Source of the DNA: Rhodoferax sp.
GTDB lineage: Bacteria > Pseudomonadota > Gammaproteobacteria > Burkholderiales > Burkholderiaceae_C
Reading direction: 5' to 3'
Length of the DNA stretch: 33,339 nucleotides
Assembly: GCA_018063505.1 (NCBI GenBank)
Contig: JAGPBF010000020.1
Span: forward strand, 1-33,339
The notes beneath the pieces are model-generated. The model made no database searches. It saw nothing but the letters and a program-made list of their open reading frames with translations, and was not told where the DNA came from. The position numbers were made by a program, and so were the translations under genes. Of the stretch, positions 26,367-33,339 are shown piece after piece (positions within the stretch are counted from its first letter, which is position 1; every line of letters begins with the position of its first letter).

Positions 26367-27212
26367 TCAGCCTGCCGCTGCCTGCGCCAATGCATCTCTG
26401 GTGCGCAGCGCCTCGACGCGTGCGGCGGCAGCGAAATCCGCACCGGTGCCCGCGTACAGGATCGAACGCGAGGCGTTGACGGCGATCGGGCCGGTGATCT
26501 TGCCGTCAGCTGCCACCCGCAGGCCGGCACGGACGGTGGCAACCGCATCGCCGCCTTGCGCCCCCACGCCGGGGATCAACATTGGCAATGCAGGCGCCAG
26601 TTCGCGCACCCGGGCGATCTCGGCCGGGTAGGTTGCACCCACCACCAGCCCCAGCTGGCCGTTGATGTTCCACTGGCTGTGGGCCAGGCTGGCCACATGT
26701 TCGTACAGCAACGGCTGCCCGGCAATCGTCGCGAAACGCTGGTTCTGCAGGTCGTCACCACCGGGATTCGACGTGCGGCAGAGCAGGAAAGCGCCCTTGC
26801 CATGGCGCCGCAGATACGGTTCGACAGAATCGAAACCCATGAACGGCGACAAGGTCACGGCGTCGGCGCCATAACGCTCGAAGGCTTCGATTGCGTACTG
26901 TTCGGCGGTCGAGCCGATGTCGCCGCGTTTCGCATCCAGGATCACCGGCACCTGCGGCGCAACCTTGCGCATGTGCGCCACCAGTTGCTCGAGCTGGGCT
27001 TCGGCCCGGTGCGCGGCAAAGTAGGCGATCTGCGGTTTGAACGCCAGCACCAGATCGGTGGTCGCATCGACTATCGCGGCGCAGAAATCGTAAATCCGCG
27101 TGGCATCGCCCTTGAGGTGGGCAGGAAAGCGGGCCGGTTCGGGGTCCAGGCCGACACACAGCAGGGATTGGTGGCTGCGCTGGGCGTCAGCGAGCATGTC
27201 GACAAAGGTCAT
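26367..27212 (-). CDS. pyrF: orotidine 5'-phosphate decarboxylase (long, type 2 form)
   Basis: PyrF converts OMP to UMP, the last step of de novo pyrimidine synthesis. The 281-residue protein is the longer type found in many betaproteobacteria and actinobacteria, with [14 protein letters not shown] near the N-terminus, the catalytic DAKRGD (93-98) and the phosphate-binding loop near [17 protein letters not shown] -10-like box lies 27 nt upstream at 27240-27245 on the minus strand. It follows the uracil-DNA glycosylase gene after a 164-base gap. Confidence 0.96.
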   Translation of the reverse strand: MTFVDMLADAQRSHQSLLCVGLDPEPARFPAHLKGDATRIYDFCAAIVDATTDLVLAFKPQIAYFAAHRAEAQLEQLVAHMRKVAPQVPVILDAKRGDIGSTAEQYAIEAFERYGADAVTLSPFMGFDSVEPYLRRHGKGAFLLCRTSNPGGDDLQNQRFATIAGQPLLYEHVASLAHSQWNINGQLGLVVGATYPAEIARVRELAPALPMLIPGVGAQGGDAVATVRAGLRVAADGKITGPIAVNASRSILYAGTGADFAAAARVEALRTRDALAQAAAG

Positions 27213-27245
27213 GGTGCGGTGCCAGGAGGGGGTTCACCGATTCTA

Positions 27246-27376
27246 GTGGCTGCTCTGCTGCGGCCGGGCCACAGCGCGGCGGCGAGCCGCTGGGGGTGCC
27301 GCCCGCCCTGGCTTCGTCAGGCTCTGGCGGGGCTCACTGCACAGCAACGCGCAGCACTTGGTGCCGTTCAGGCCGG
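27246..27376. other. GC-rich intergenic region between the uracil-DNA glycosylase gene and pyrF, with hairpin potential
   Basis: No gene is seen here. The region holds a GC-rich inverted pair, CCCGCC (about 27303) against GGCGGG (about 27328), enclosing CCTG/CAGG arms. It lacks a T-tract in either direction. It may be a weak terminator for the upstream gene or an interspersed repeat; nothing else in the window matches it. Confidence 0.25.
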
Positions 27377-28240
27377 TCAGCCGGCGGCGTCGACCAGGCT
27401 GCGCGCCTGGCACAGGTCGGCCCAGGCATTTGCCTTCTCCTGGGGCGCGCGCAGCAGCTTGGCCGGATGGTAGGTGACCACCACCGGTATGCCCTGCACC
27501 CGGAACGCGCGCCCGCGCAGCTGGCCCAGTGGCAGCTGCAGCACTTCGGGATAGGCCTGGCCGAGCAGCGACATCGCGGCGAAACGCCCCATGGCCAGGA
27601 TCACACGTGGTTGCGTCAGGGCAATCTCGCGGCGCAGGAACACCGCGCACTGATCGAGTTCAGCCACTTGGGGCGGACGCACGGCGGCGGGCCGGCACTT
27701 GACGACGCTGGTCAGCCGCGCGCCGCTGCGGCCCTGGCCATCACGCTGGCACTGCACCGCGCGCAGCATGTTGTCCAAGAGCTGGCCAGCCATGCCGGCA
27801 AACGGTGCGCCGGCGCGCTCTTCCTGTTCGTCCGGCGGTTCACCGACAACCAGCCAGTGGGCCTGCGCCGGCGTCGGCTCGCTGACGAACACCGGCGCCT
27901 TGCGCCCTTCGCACAACGCACACGCTGTGCAGGTCTGAACCGCCCGGGCCAGTTGCGCCCAGTCCAGCGCGTCGACCGGGCCATCTGGCGCTGCCAAAGC
28001 GTGCGCAAGGACCGGCACTGGCGCCGGCTTTGCCGCCAGCGGAGTCGTCGCGGCCACCACCGGCTGGCGTGCCACGGGCGCGGTTGGTGTTGGTGTTGGC
28101 GTTGGTGGCTCGGATACTTCCTGCGCACCCGCTGCCGGCAAAGCTGCCGCCTGCGCGGCCGGGTCGGCCCTGGGCCACCAGACCCGGACCCCCATTTCCT
28201 GCAACATGGCGCGCTGGCGCGGATCCAGATTCAAGCCCAT
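27377..28240 (-). CDS. uracil-DNA glycosylase, iron-sulfur (family 4-like)
   Basis: Removes uracil from DNA to start base excision repair. The 287-residue protein has four cysteines spaced as in family 4 enzymes with a 4Fe-4S cluster: Cys104 and Cys107 (CTAC), Cys182 (VVKCRP) and Cys198. The active-site loop is GEPPDEQEERAGAPFAG (from 133) and the DNA-binding loop is TYHPAKLLR. An N-terminal extension of about 90 residues rich in Ala, Pro and Thr, with a (PT)n run near 46-53, precedes the domain. It follows rimI and belongs to the tsaB-rimI cluster. Confidence 0.9.
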   Translation of the reverse strand: MGLNLDPRQRAMLQEMGVRVWWPRADPAAQAAALPAAGAQEVSEPPTPTPTPTAPVARQPVVAATTPLAAKPAPVPVLAHALAAPDGPVDALDWAQLARAVQTCTACALCEGRKAPVFVSEPTPAQAHWLVVGEPPDEQEERAGAPFAGMAGQLLDNMLRAVQCQRDGQGRSGARLTSVVKCRPAAVRPPQVAELDQCAVFLRREIALTQPRVILAMGRFAAMSLLGQAYPEVLQLPLGQLRGRAFRVQGIPVVVTYHPAKLLRAPQEKANAWADLCQARSLVDAAG

Positions 28241-28328
28241 GTTGCACCCCTCCCATTGCCGGTGTAACGCAACAGCAGCGACTGCATCGATGGGGTCATG
28301 ACGCCAACTCCGCGCAATGCCAGGCGGC

Positions 28329-28796
28329 TCACAGATGCAGACTCATGACAACGGCATCTTCGCGTTTGCCCAGCCCCGCCGGGTAATAGGCTTTTCGCAC
28401 GCCGACCCGGCAGAAACCATGCTTTTCGTAGACCCGCATCGCGCGCAGATTGCCAACCCGCACTTCCAGCCACAACCACTTCACGCCTTGGCCCCGGGTC
28501 CAGATTGCCAGCGCCTCGAGCATCAACCGGGCCCAGCCCTGGCCCTGGTAACGCGGCGCCACCGTGATGTTGAGCAGATGGACTTCGTCGACACCTTTCA
28601 TGGCAATGAAATAACCGAGCACCTCGCCCGCCGCCGTGACCATCTGCGCCTGGTAGCCGGCACCGATCGCATCGCGGAAGTTGGCTTCGTTCCAGGGATG
28701 GGCATAGGCCAGCTTCTCGACGCGCATCACCTCGGCCAGGCGCTCCAGCGTCAGGGGTTCGAATTGCGCCTCGGGCGCCTGCAACACAGCACTCAT
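28329..28796 (-). CDS. rimI: ribosomal protein alanine N-acetyltransferase RimI
   Basis: A GNAT acetyltransferase; E. coli RimI acetylates the N-terminus of ribosomal protein S18. The 155-residue protein has HPWNEANFRDAI, LLNITVAPRYQGQGWARLML (acetyl-CoA pyrophosphate loop) and VRVGNLRAMRVYEKHGF. The start at 28796 has GGAGG 7 nt upstream, and both this Shine-Dalgarno and the overlapping TGATG are part of the repeat element. The first codons (ATGAGTGCT) resemble the repeat's own start ATGAGCGCC. Confidence 0.94.
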   Translation of the reverse strand: MSAVLQAPEAQFEPLTLERLAEVMRVEKLAYAHPWNEANFRDAIGAGYQAQMVTAAGEVLGYFIAMKGVDEVHLLNITVAPRYQGQGWARLMLEALAIWTRGQGVKWLWLEVRVGNLRAMRVYEKHGFCRVGVRKAYYPAGLGKREDAVVMSLHL

Positions 28797-28921
28797 CAGG
28801 CATCCTCCATGCTGCGCATTGCGGAATTCTCCCTTGGGAACGGCCCGGCGGCGCTCATCAGGCAACCTGCGCCCTGCGGGCTGCGGAACGAGCGCCTTGG
28901 GAACGGCCCGGCGGCGCTCAT
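28796..28921 (-). repeat. second copy of the translation-coupling repeat, 2 units of 63 bp
   Basis: On the minus strand two units run 28921-28859 and 28858-28796. Each begins ATGAGCGCCGCCGGGCCG and continues TTCCCAAGG, identical to the dapB/exbB array except for two extra bases near the start. Unit 2 also keeps GCAATGCGCAGCATGGAGG, the counterpart of the array's GCAGTGCGCAGCACGGAGG. The first ATG overlaps the tsaB stop (ATGA), and the last bases give TGATG with the rimI start. Confidence 0.9.
28796..28921 (-). CDS. repeat-encoded 41-residue frame linking tsaB to rimI (possible coupling ORF)
   Basis: The repeat forms one open frame of 41 residues, with two units that each begin SAAGPFPR. It starts on the ATGA shared with the tsaB stop and stops on the TGATG shared with the rimI start. 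No domain is recognisable. The peptide differs from that of the first array because the frame is shifted by the two extra bases, so the product is probably not the selected feature. Confidence 0.3.
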   Translation of the reverse strand: MSAAGPFPRRSFRSPQGAGCLMSAAGPFPRENSAMRSMEDA

Positions 28922-29673
28922 GGTTTGACCGCCATCGTGGACGCTGCCGCATGGGCTACGGCACGCTCCTGGGTGGTGGATGCCACTTTATCGCGAATAT
29001 AGACCGGCAGCGCCAGTGCCGGGTCTACCGCCAGGCCGGCGGCCAGCATGGCCGGCGCCAGCCGCAGCATGGCCCGGGCATCGGGCAAGGTATCGATGCG
29101 CGCCAGCGCGGTACCACCGGGCAGTCGGTCGCCATAGTGGGCAAACACGTTGCCAGCCAGCGCCTGGCAATTCGGTGGTGGCTGCAGATCCTGGGCTCTG
29201 GCCAGGGCCGGCGCTTGCAGCGTCTGCCAGCCTGGCTGCTGCCAACGGTAGCTGCCGGCGTAGATTTCGTCCATGCGCGCATCGAGCATGGCCAGCACCT
29301 GCCACTGCGCCGCGTCGGGCGCATGGGCCTGCCGCGCCTGCTCGGCCACCACCAGCAGGGAATCGAGCGGCAACAGCGGGACCGGCATACCACCGGTACG
29401 CGCGCGGGCGCCGAACGCAAGGCCCTGAGCCACCGCGCAGGCAGTGCGCAAACCGGTGAAGGCGCCTGGCCCCTGGCCGAACACAATCGCGTCGAGTTCG
29501 GCCAGCGCCAGGTCGGCCTGGGCAAGCAGGTCGAGAATCGACGGCAGCAGCGTGCGCGAGGCCTGCGCGCCACCTTCGCCAGCCATCGACCACACCTGTT
29601 CGACGCCATCGACGCTGCGGCCAACGGCAATCGACATCCGGTCGGTGCTGGTATCGAAGGCAAGCAAATGCAT
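28918..29673 (-). CDS. tsaB: tRNA threonylcarbamoyladenosine biosynthesis protein TsaB
   Basis: TsaB is the scaffold partner of TsaD (with TsaE) in making t6A37 of tRNAs reading ANN codons. The 251-residue protein has the ASKHA-type N-terminus LLAFDTSTDRMSIAV, the signature GQGPGAFTGLR and the following GLAFG. The ATG at 29673 gives the family N-terminus; an upstream extension looks unrelated. tsaB next to rimI and a uracil-DNA glycosylase gene is a widespread arrangement. Its last codon and stop (CCATGA) merge with the repeat. Confidence 0.95.
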   Translation of the reverse strand: MHLLAFDTSTDRMSIAVGRSVDGVEQVWSMAGEGGAQASRTLLPSILDLLAQADLALAELDAIVFGQGPGAFTGLRTACAVAQGLAFGARARTGGMPVPLLPLDSLLVVAEQARQAHAPDAAQWQVLAMLDARMDEIYAGSYRWQQPGWQTLQAPALARAQDLQPPPNCQALAGNVFAHYGDRLPGGTALARIDTLPDARAMLRLAPAMLAAGLAVDPALALPVYIRDKVASTTQERAVAHAAASTMAVKP

Positions 29674-29692
29674 CTGGGTATCGTCCTTCGGA

Positions 29693-30703
29693 TCAGGGTT
29701 TTGCGCTCTGCACCTGCATGGCGACGCTGCCGGTTCCAGGCGCCGCGCCGACACGCACACCAAACACGATGCCCAGCGTGACCAGGGCCAGACCGATGGC
29801 CAGGTTCCAGGACAGCGGTTCGCCCAGGACCAACACCGCCGAGATGGAAGCCAGCGCCGGCACCACCGAGGTCATCATCGTCGATCGTACCGGCCCGAAA
29901 TGCTGGATCATCCTGGTAAAGGTGACACCGGCGATCACCACAGAGCCCAAGCCCTGAAAAGCCATCTGGAACACCACCTGGCCCGGCGGCGCAGACAAAA
30001 GATGCCCCGGAACGAGTTCCAACCACAACAATATGGCGTAGACCGGCACGTACAGGAAGAACCCGAAGACCGTGATCGCCACCGTGGCGCGCACCGCGTC
30101 GAGCCTATGGTGGCGCGCCAGCACGCTGTAACAGGACCAGCACAAGGCTGCCGACATGAACAGCAGGTCGCCTTTCCAGACCTCGCCGCCGTCGAAAGCG
30201 CGCAGCAGGCTGGATCCACCCACCAGCAATCCGCCGGCCACGATCAGCGCCAGCCCGAGCGCGCGGGCCCGCGTGATGCGGGTGCCCAGGAACAGGGCTG
30301 CCAGCAAGGTGGTCCAGAGCGGCAGACTGCCCGGCATCAGCACGGCGGCGTGGCCGGCTGGCGCAAACACGAAGCCGCTGTAAGCCAGCACGGCATACAG
30401 CAGGCCGCCGAAAAATCCGACCGTCGCCGTCAGCCTGAGTGGCAGCGGCGAGAAACCGAACATGGACGACGTCGCATTGCCACGTGCGCGGTCGCGCCGC
30501 ACCAGCCACCAGCCCACCGGCAGCAGCACCAAACCGGCGCCGAGCAGGCGCGCGAAGGCGATGTCAAACGGATTGAGCGCGCCACCACGGGATGGATCGG
30601 CCGTGGCGCGGGCAATCACGATAAACGAGGTCCAGATCACGATCGTGACCAGGGCGGCGGCGGCGCCTGTCGCTTGCGCGGAAAAGGGCTTGAACAAGCG
30701 CAT
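29693..30703 (-). CDS. EamA/DMT family transporter
   Basis: A 336-residue inner-membrane protein with about ten hydrophobic helices in two EamA repeats. The first ends near AGGLLVGGSSLL, and the second carries the typical end LGEPLSWNLAIGLALVTLGI. The family exports or imports amino acids, nucleobases or other metabolites; the substrate is not predictable. The ATG at 30703 has a GATAAT -10-like hexamer exactly 6 nt upstream and no Shine-Dalgarno. It is divergent from dacB with 40 bases between starts, and tsaB follows after 19 nt. Confidence 0.9.
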   Translation of the reverse strand: MRLFKPFSAQATGAAAALVTIVIWTSFIVIARATADPSRGGALNPFDIAFARLLGAGLVLLPVGWWLVRRDRARGNATSSMFGFSPLPLRLTATVGFFGGLLYAVLAYSGFVFAPAGHAAVLMPGSLPLWTTLLAALFLGTRITRARALGLALIVAGGLLVGGSSLLRAFDGGEVWKGDLLFMSAALCWSCYSVLARHHRLDAVRATVAITVFGFFLYVPVYAILLWLELVPGHLLSAPPGQVVFQMAFQGLGSVVIAGVTFTRMIQHFGPVRSTMMTSVVPALASISAVLVLGEPLSWNLAIGLALVTLGIVFGVRVGAAPGTGSVAMQVQSAKP

Positions 30704-30743
30704 CGGCAGATTATCGGTTGCGCCCGGGTTGTAGACTGGCGCA

Positions 30744-32291
30744 ATGGATATTGCAACCCGCCTTCGACCGTCCCCGCAACCTGGCGGGCGCAGCGGAACC
30801 ACGACCGGCAGCCCTGGCCGAAGCTCGATCTGGCAGGTGTGTCCGGGGTGTGCCACGCTGGTCCTGGTGACCGCGTTGCTGGCGTTGCCGGGCCGGGCAC
30901 TGGCGCAAGGCCTGCCTGCCGAGGTCGATGCGGCGCTGGCCATGGCCAAGTTGCCGCGCGACGCGGTCGCAGTGCTGGTGGTCGACGCACAGGGCAAGGA
31001 GCCGCCCAGGGTCAGCCATCGGGTCGACGTGGCCATGAATCCGGCCTCGGTGATGAAACTGGTCACCACGTCGGCGGCGCTGGACCTGCTCGGGCCGGCC
31101 TATGCCTGGACCACGTCGGTGTTTGTCGACGGGCCGGTGCGCGAGGGCAGACTCGAAGGCAATCTCTATATCCGGGGCCAGGGTGATCCCACCTTGGTCA
31201 GCGAACGTTTCTGGCAGCTGATGCGCCGCGTGCGCAGCCTGGGAATCAACCGCATCACCGGTGACATCGTGCTCGACCGAAGTGCGTTCTCGCTGGCGCC
31301 GACCGATCCCGGCGGTTTCGATGGCGAACCGCTGCGGCCGTACAACGCGGCGCCCGACGCCTTGCTGCTGAGCTACAAATCGGTGCTGTTGACCTTTGTC
31401 GTCGACCGCACGGCCAATCTGGCGCGTATCCATGTGGACCCTCCGCTGGCCGGGGTGACGATTCCCGCCACGGTACCGCTGGCCACAGGGGACTGCGGCG
31501 ACTACCGGGGCAACCTGCGCGCCGATTTTTCCGACCCGGGGCAGATCCGCTTTGCCGGCAGTTATCCGGCCGCATGCCAGGAACGCACCTGGCCACTGGC
31601 CTGGCCCGACCCGCAGGTGTACGCTGCCCGGGCAGTGGCGGGCATGTGGCGCGAAGTGGGCGGACAACTCACCGGCAACGTAAGGGACGGCATCGTACCG
31701 TCGGCAGCAGGGCCTGCGGTGTTCGAAGTCACGTCGCCCGCGTTGGCCGAAGTGATCCGCGACATCAACAAATACAGCAACAACGTGATGGCGCAGCAGG
31801 TCTTTCTGAGCCTGAGCCTGCCCGCTGGCCGCGATGCCAACGGCAAACCAGCCGCCAACAACGCGCAAGCACCTGCCACGTTGGCGGCCTCACGCGAGGT
31901 TTTGCAGCAATGGTGGCGCAACCGTGTTGGCGCCACGGTCGAAGCGCCATCAGTGGACAACGGGTCCGGTCTGTCGCGCAACGGCCGCACCAGTGCGCTG
32001 GCCTTGGGGCGGTTGCTGCAGATTGCCTACCAGTCGCCTTGGATGCCCGAACTCATGTCCTCGCTGCCGATTGCCGGCATCGACGGCACGATGCGCCGCA
32101 ACCGTTCGGGTGCTGTTGGCAACGCCCATCTCAAGACCGGCAGCCTGCGCGATGTGACGGCGGTCGCAGGTTATGTATTGGCCAGCAGTGGCCGGCGCTA
32201 TGTGGTGGTGCTGATGGCCAACCATGGCAACGCCGGCGCGAGCCGCGCGGTGATCGACAAATTGCTTGAATGGGCCGTCCGGGAAAACTGA
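30744..32291 (+). CDS. dacB: D-alanyl-D-alanine carboxypeptidase/endopeptidase (PBP4, class C)
   Basis: PBP4 trims and cleaves cross-links in peptidoglycan in the periplasm. The 515-residue protein has the three penicillin-binding motifs: SVMK (102-105, Ser102 nucleophile), SNN (345-347) and KTG (464-466). The inserted domains between the first two motifs give the length typical of class C. The signal peptide core (TLVLVTALLALPGRALA) begins only near residue 38, so the true start may be downstream, for example an in-frame GTG near residue 33. TAGACT lies 6 nt before the ATG and no Shine-Dalgarno is seen. Confidence 0.93.
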   Translation: MDIATRLRPSPQPGGRSGTTTGSPGRSSIWQVCPGCATLVLVTALLALPGRALAQGLPAEVDAALAMAKLPRDAVAVLVVDAQGKEPPRVSHRVDVAMNPASVMKLVTTSAALDLLGPAYAWTTSVFVDGPVREGRLEGNLYIRGQGDPTLVSERFWQLMRRVRSLGINRITGDIVLDRSAFSLAPTDPGGFDGEPLRPYNAAPDALLLSYKSVLLTFVVDRTANLARIHVDPPLAGVTIPATVPLATGDCGDYRGNLRADFSDPGQIRFAGSYPAACQERTWPLAWPDPQVYAARAVAGMWREVGGQLTGNVRDGIVPSAAGPAVFEVTSPALAEVIRDINKYSNNVMAQQVFLSLSLPAGRDANGKPAANNAQAPATLAASREVLQQWWRNRVGATVEAPSVDNGSGLSRNGRTSALALGRLLQIAYQSPWMPELMSSLPIAGIDGTMRRNRSGAVGNAHLKTGSLRDVTAVAGYVLASSGRRYVVVLMANHGNAGASRAVIDKLLEWAVREN

Positions 32292-32335
32292 AGCAACCAA
32301 AACTGCAAAGGCTGCGCTGAGAGACAATCCGCGCC

Positions 32336-32620
32336 ATGATCCTCAGTGAATTCATCGGGTATGCCGCCGCCATACTGACCACTGCGAGCTTCGTGCCGCA
32401 GGCCTGGGTGACGTTTCGCACCCGGGACGTCCGCGGAATCTCGCTGGGCATGTACCTGCTCTTCGTGCTTGGCGTCTCGCTCTGGCTGGCCTACGGAGTG
32501 CTGGTGACGGCCTGGCCCATCGTCATTGCCAACACCATCACGCTGGCACTGGCCAGTGTGATCCTGGTCATGAAACTGCGCTTTCAGCAGCCAGCCTCAA
32601 GCCCGCAAAACCCGGGCTGA
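32336..32620 (+). CDS. SemiSWEET family sugar transporter
   Basis: A 94-residue membrane protein with three helices and the PQ-loop motif SFVPQAW (19-25), followed by TFRTRDVRGISL. This is the single-repeat bacterial relative of plant SWEETs, which works as a dimer to move small sugars. GACAAT, a -10-like box, lies 7 nt before the ATG, and there is no well-placed Shine-Dalgarno. It is monocistronic by appearance. Confidence 0.9.
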   Translation: MILSEFIGYAAAILTTASFVPQAWVTFRTRDVRGISLGMYLLFVLGVSLWLAYGVLVTAWPIVIANTITLALASVILVMKLRFQQPASSPQNPG

Positions 32621-32658
32621 AACCGCTACCGCAGCATCTGTCCACCGATCCGGACAAT

Positions 32659-32698
32659 GTGTAGTGAATTTCGACACTAATGTCGGAATTCACTACAC
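32659..32698. promoter_or_regulatory. 40-bp inverted repeat, candidate enhancer or operator
   Basis: GTGTAGTGAATTTCGACA (32659-32676) pairs over 18 positions with TGTCGGAATTCACTACAC (32681-32698) across a 4-base centre; only one position deviates, as a G-T pair. No T-tract follows, which argues against an intrinsic terminator for the SemiSWEET gene. Its centre lies about 94 bases before the -12 element of the sigma-54-like promoter at 32758-32773, a usual distance for an activator site. Confidence 0.55.
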
Positions 32699-32757
32699 CC
32701 ATTGCTGCGACGCCGCAAATAGTGTGAGAAAGTCCACAGATTCAAGCACTTAGGACC

Positions 32758-32773
32758 TGGCCCGGTTTATGCT
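32758..32773 (+). promoter_or_regulatory. candidate sigma-54 (-24/-12) promoter of the last gene
   Basis: TGGCCCG-GTTT-ATGCT matches TGGCACG-N4-TTGCW at 10 of 12 defined positions, with GG (32759-32760), ten bases, then GC (32771-32772). Transcription would begin near 32784, about 22 nt before the ATG at 32806. Some PEP-CTERM/exosortase systems are controlled by the sigma-54-dependent regulator PrsR, which fits the downstream gene. Confidence 0.5.
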
Positions 32774-32805
32774 TTTAAGCATGCATTGTTTCAACAGTGA
32801 ATGCC

Positions 32806-33339
32806 ATGCACAAATTCAAATCCAATCTGATCGCCTTGGCGCTGACCGCGGTAGCGGCTACGGCGATGGCCGATCCAGTCGTCACGGTCACCTTCGACAA
32901 CCCCATCTTCAATGGCTCGGGTTATGACAATGTGGACATCACCTTCCGCCTGCCCGGCAACACCTACAAGACCGAAGGTGTTGCCGCTGGCCGCTTTCAG
33001 GGCACAGCCAGCAACTTCGGCCTCCTGAATCCCAAAATCTTCGTCGATGGCCCGTCCGATCTGTTCATGTACTGCTACGACATCTACGAAAACATCACGC
33101 ACGGACAATTGGTGAACTACACCATCGACTTCAACGGTGCCACGGACCGCACGCTGGACTTTCTTGGCGCAGTCAACTGGGCCATGAGCGCCGACAAGAA
33201 CAACATCGATCCTTACGCCTGGCTGCATCCGGTCAATGGCAACCAGGGCGCCGCGATTCAACTCGGCATCTGGGAAAGCCTGTACGACGCCAGCGGCTGG
33301 AGCCTGATAGCCGGTGACTTCAAGGCCACCGGCCTCAAC
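32806..33339 (+). CDS. secreted thioester-domain protein, probable PEP-CTERM family (3' end outside window)
   Basis: The frame is open for 178 codons to the window edge. Residues 1-22 form a signal peptide (KFKSNLIALALTAVAATAMA, cleaved before DPVV). The mature part starts with a beta-rich segment (TVTFDNPIFNGSGYDNVDI). It then has FMYCYDIYE (Cys90) and GAAIQLGIWES (Gln152), which resemble the Cys and Gln halves of an internal thioester domain. Similar proteins in betaproteobacteria end in a PEP-CTERM sorting signal, but that end is not visible. The alternative ATG at 32801 hits an early stop. The sigma-54-like promoter supports the exosortase-type assignment. Confidence 0.75.
   Translation, partial: MHKFKSNLIALALTAVAATAMADPVVTVTFDNPIFNGSGYDNVDITFRLPGNTYKTEGVAAGRFQGTASNFGLLNPKIFVDGPSDLFMYCYDIYENITHGQLVNYTIDFNGATDRTLDFLGAVNWAMSADKNNIDPYAWLHPVNGNQGAAIQLGIWESLYDASGWSLIAGDFKATGLN

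Noticed and set aside
28082..28112. A short GTTGGT-type repeat inside the uracil-DNA glycosylase gene
   Set aside because: It encodes the (PT)n linker of the protein's N-terminal extension, an ordinary low-complexity run.
29444..31186. A plus-strand open frame of about 580 codons opposite tsaB and the EamA transporter gene
   Set aside because: Low-complexity Gln/Arg/His-rich product. It runs across three real genes and has no motif.
32791..33261. A minus-strand open frame of 156 codons opposite the last gene
   Set aside because: The plus-strand frame has a clear signal peptide, a promoter and family-like motifs; the minus frame has none.

Overview
The window is a GC-rich stretch of bacterial chromosome. 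Gene content and order point to a betaproteobacterium of the order Burkholderiales, probably Comamonadaceae or a close relative. The supporting signs are a hpf-ptsN-hprK block followed by fur/bamE/dapB and leuS-lptE-holA, a three-gene proton-translocating transhydrogenase, a polyhydroxybutyrate (PHB) depolymerase, and a final gene that looks like a PEP-CTERM-type secreted protein. No tRNA, rRNA, CRISPR array, prophage or insertion sequence was seen. Coding density is very high, and no gap without a gene exceeds about 260 bases.

Layout. 1-2150: the 3' end of ssb with its terminator, facing a nudJ-mnmA pair on the minus strand. 2230-5205: pntAA-pntAB-pntB. 5339-7012: fadD, convergent with a minus-strand patatin phospholipase and corA pair (7028-9349). 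9391-11472: hpf, ptsN and hprK, preceded by a sigma-54-like promoter. 11492-11947: fur, divergent from bamE. 12035-21923: a long co-directional housekeeping run, bamE-dapB-[63-bp repeat array]-exbB-exbD-leuS-lptE-holA-proA-MATE transporter. 21935-23643: a striking palindrome, then a ribbon-helix-helix regulator and a PHB depolymerase. 23687-25500 (minus): the two subunits of a Rieske ring-hydroxylating oxygenase behind a partial Fur-box match. 25644-30703 (minus): EamA transporter-tsaB-[repeat]-rimI-uracil-DNA glycosylase-pyrF-methyltransferase. 30744-32620: dacB and a SemiSWEET. 32659-33339: an inverted repeat, a sigma-54-like promoter and the 5' part of a secreted thioester-domain protein that runs off the window.

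The most unusual feature is a repeat family of about 63 bp, present at two unrelated gene junctions (dapB/exbB and tsaB/rimI). At both, the repeat begins with an ATGA that overlaps the upstream stop codon. At both, the open frame it creates ends in a TGATG that overlaps the downstream start codon. Most units carry a Shine-Dalgarno motif 7 nt before the next start codon. The two sites share the nucleotide sequence but read it in different frames, so the conserved part appears to be the DNA or RNA and its ability to link neighbouring genes by translation, not a peptide.

Regulation visible in the window includes two sigma-54-type -24/-12 matches (before hpf and before the last gene), two long inverted repeats (21943-21984 and 32659-32698), a perfect central Fur-box core before the Rieske operon, and several genes whose -10-like hexamer lies only 6-9 nt before the ATG, which suggests leaderless mRNAs. 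All calls come from reading the sequence; no database search was run.
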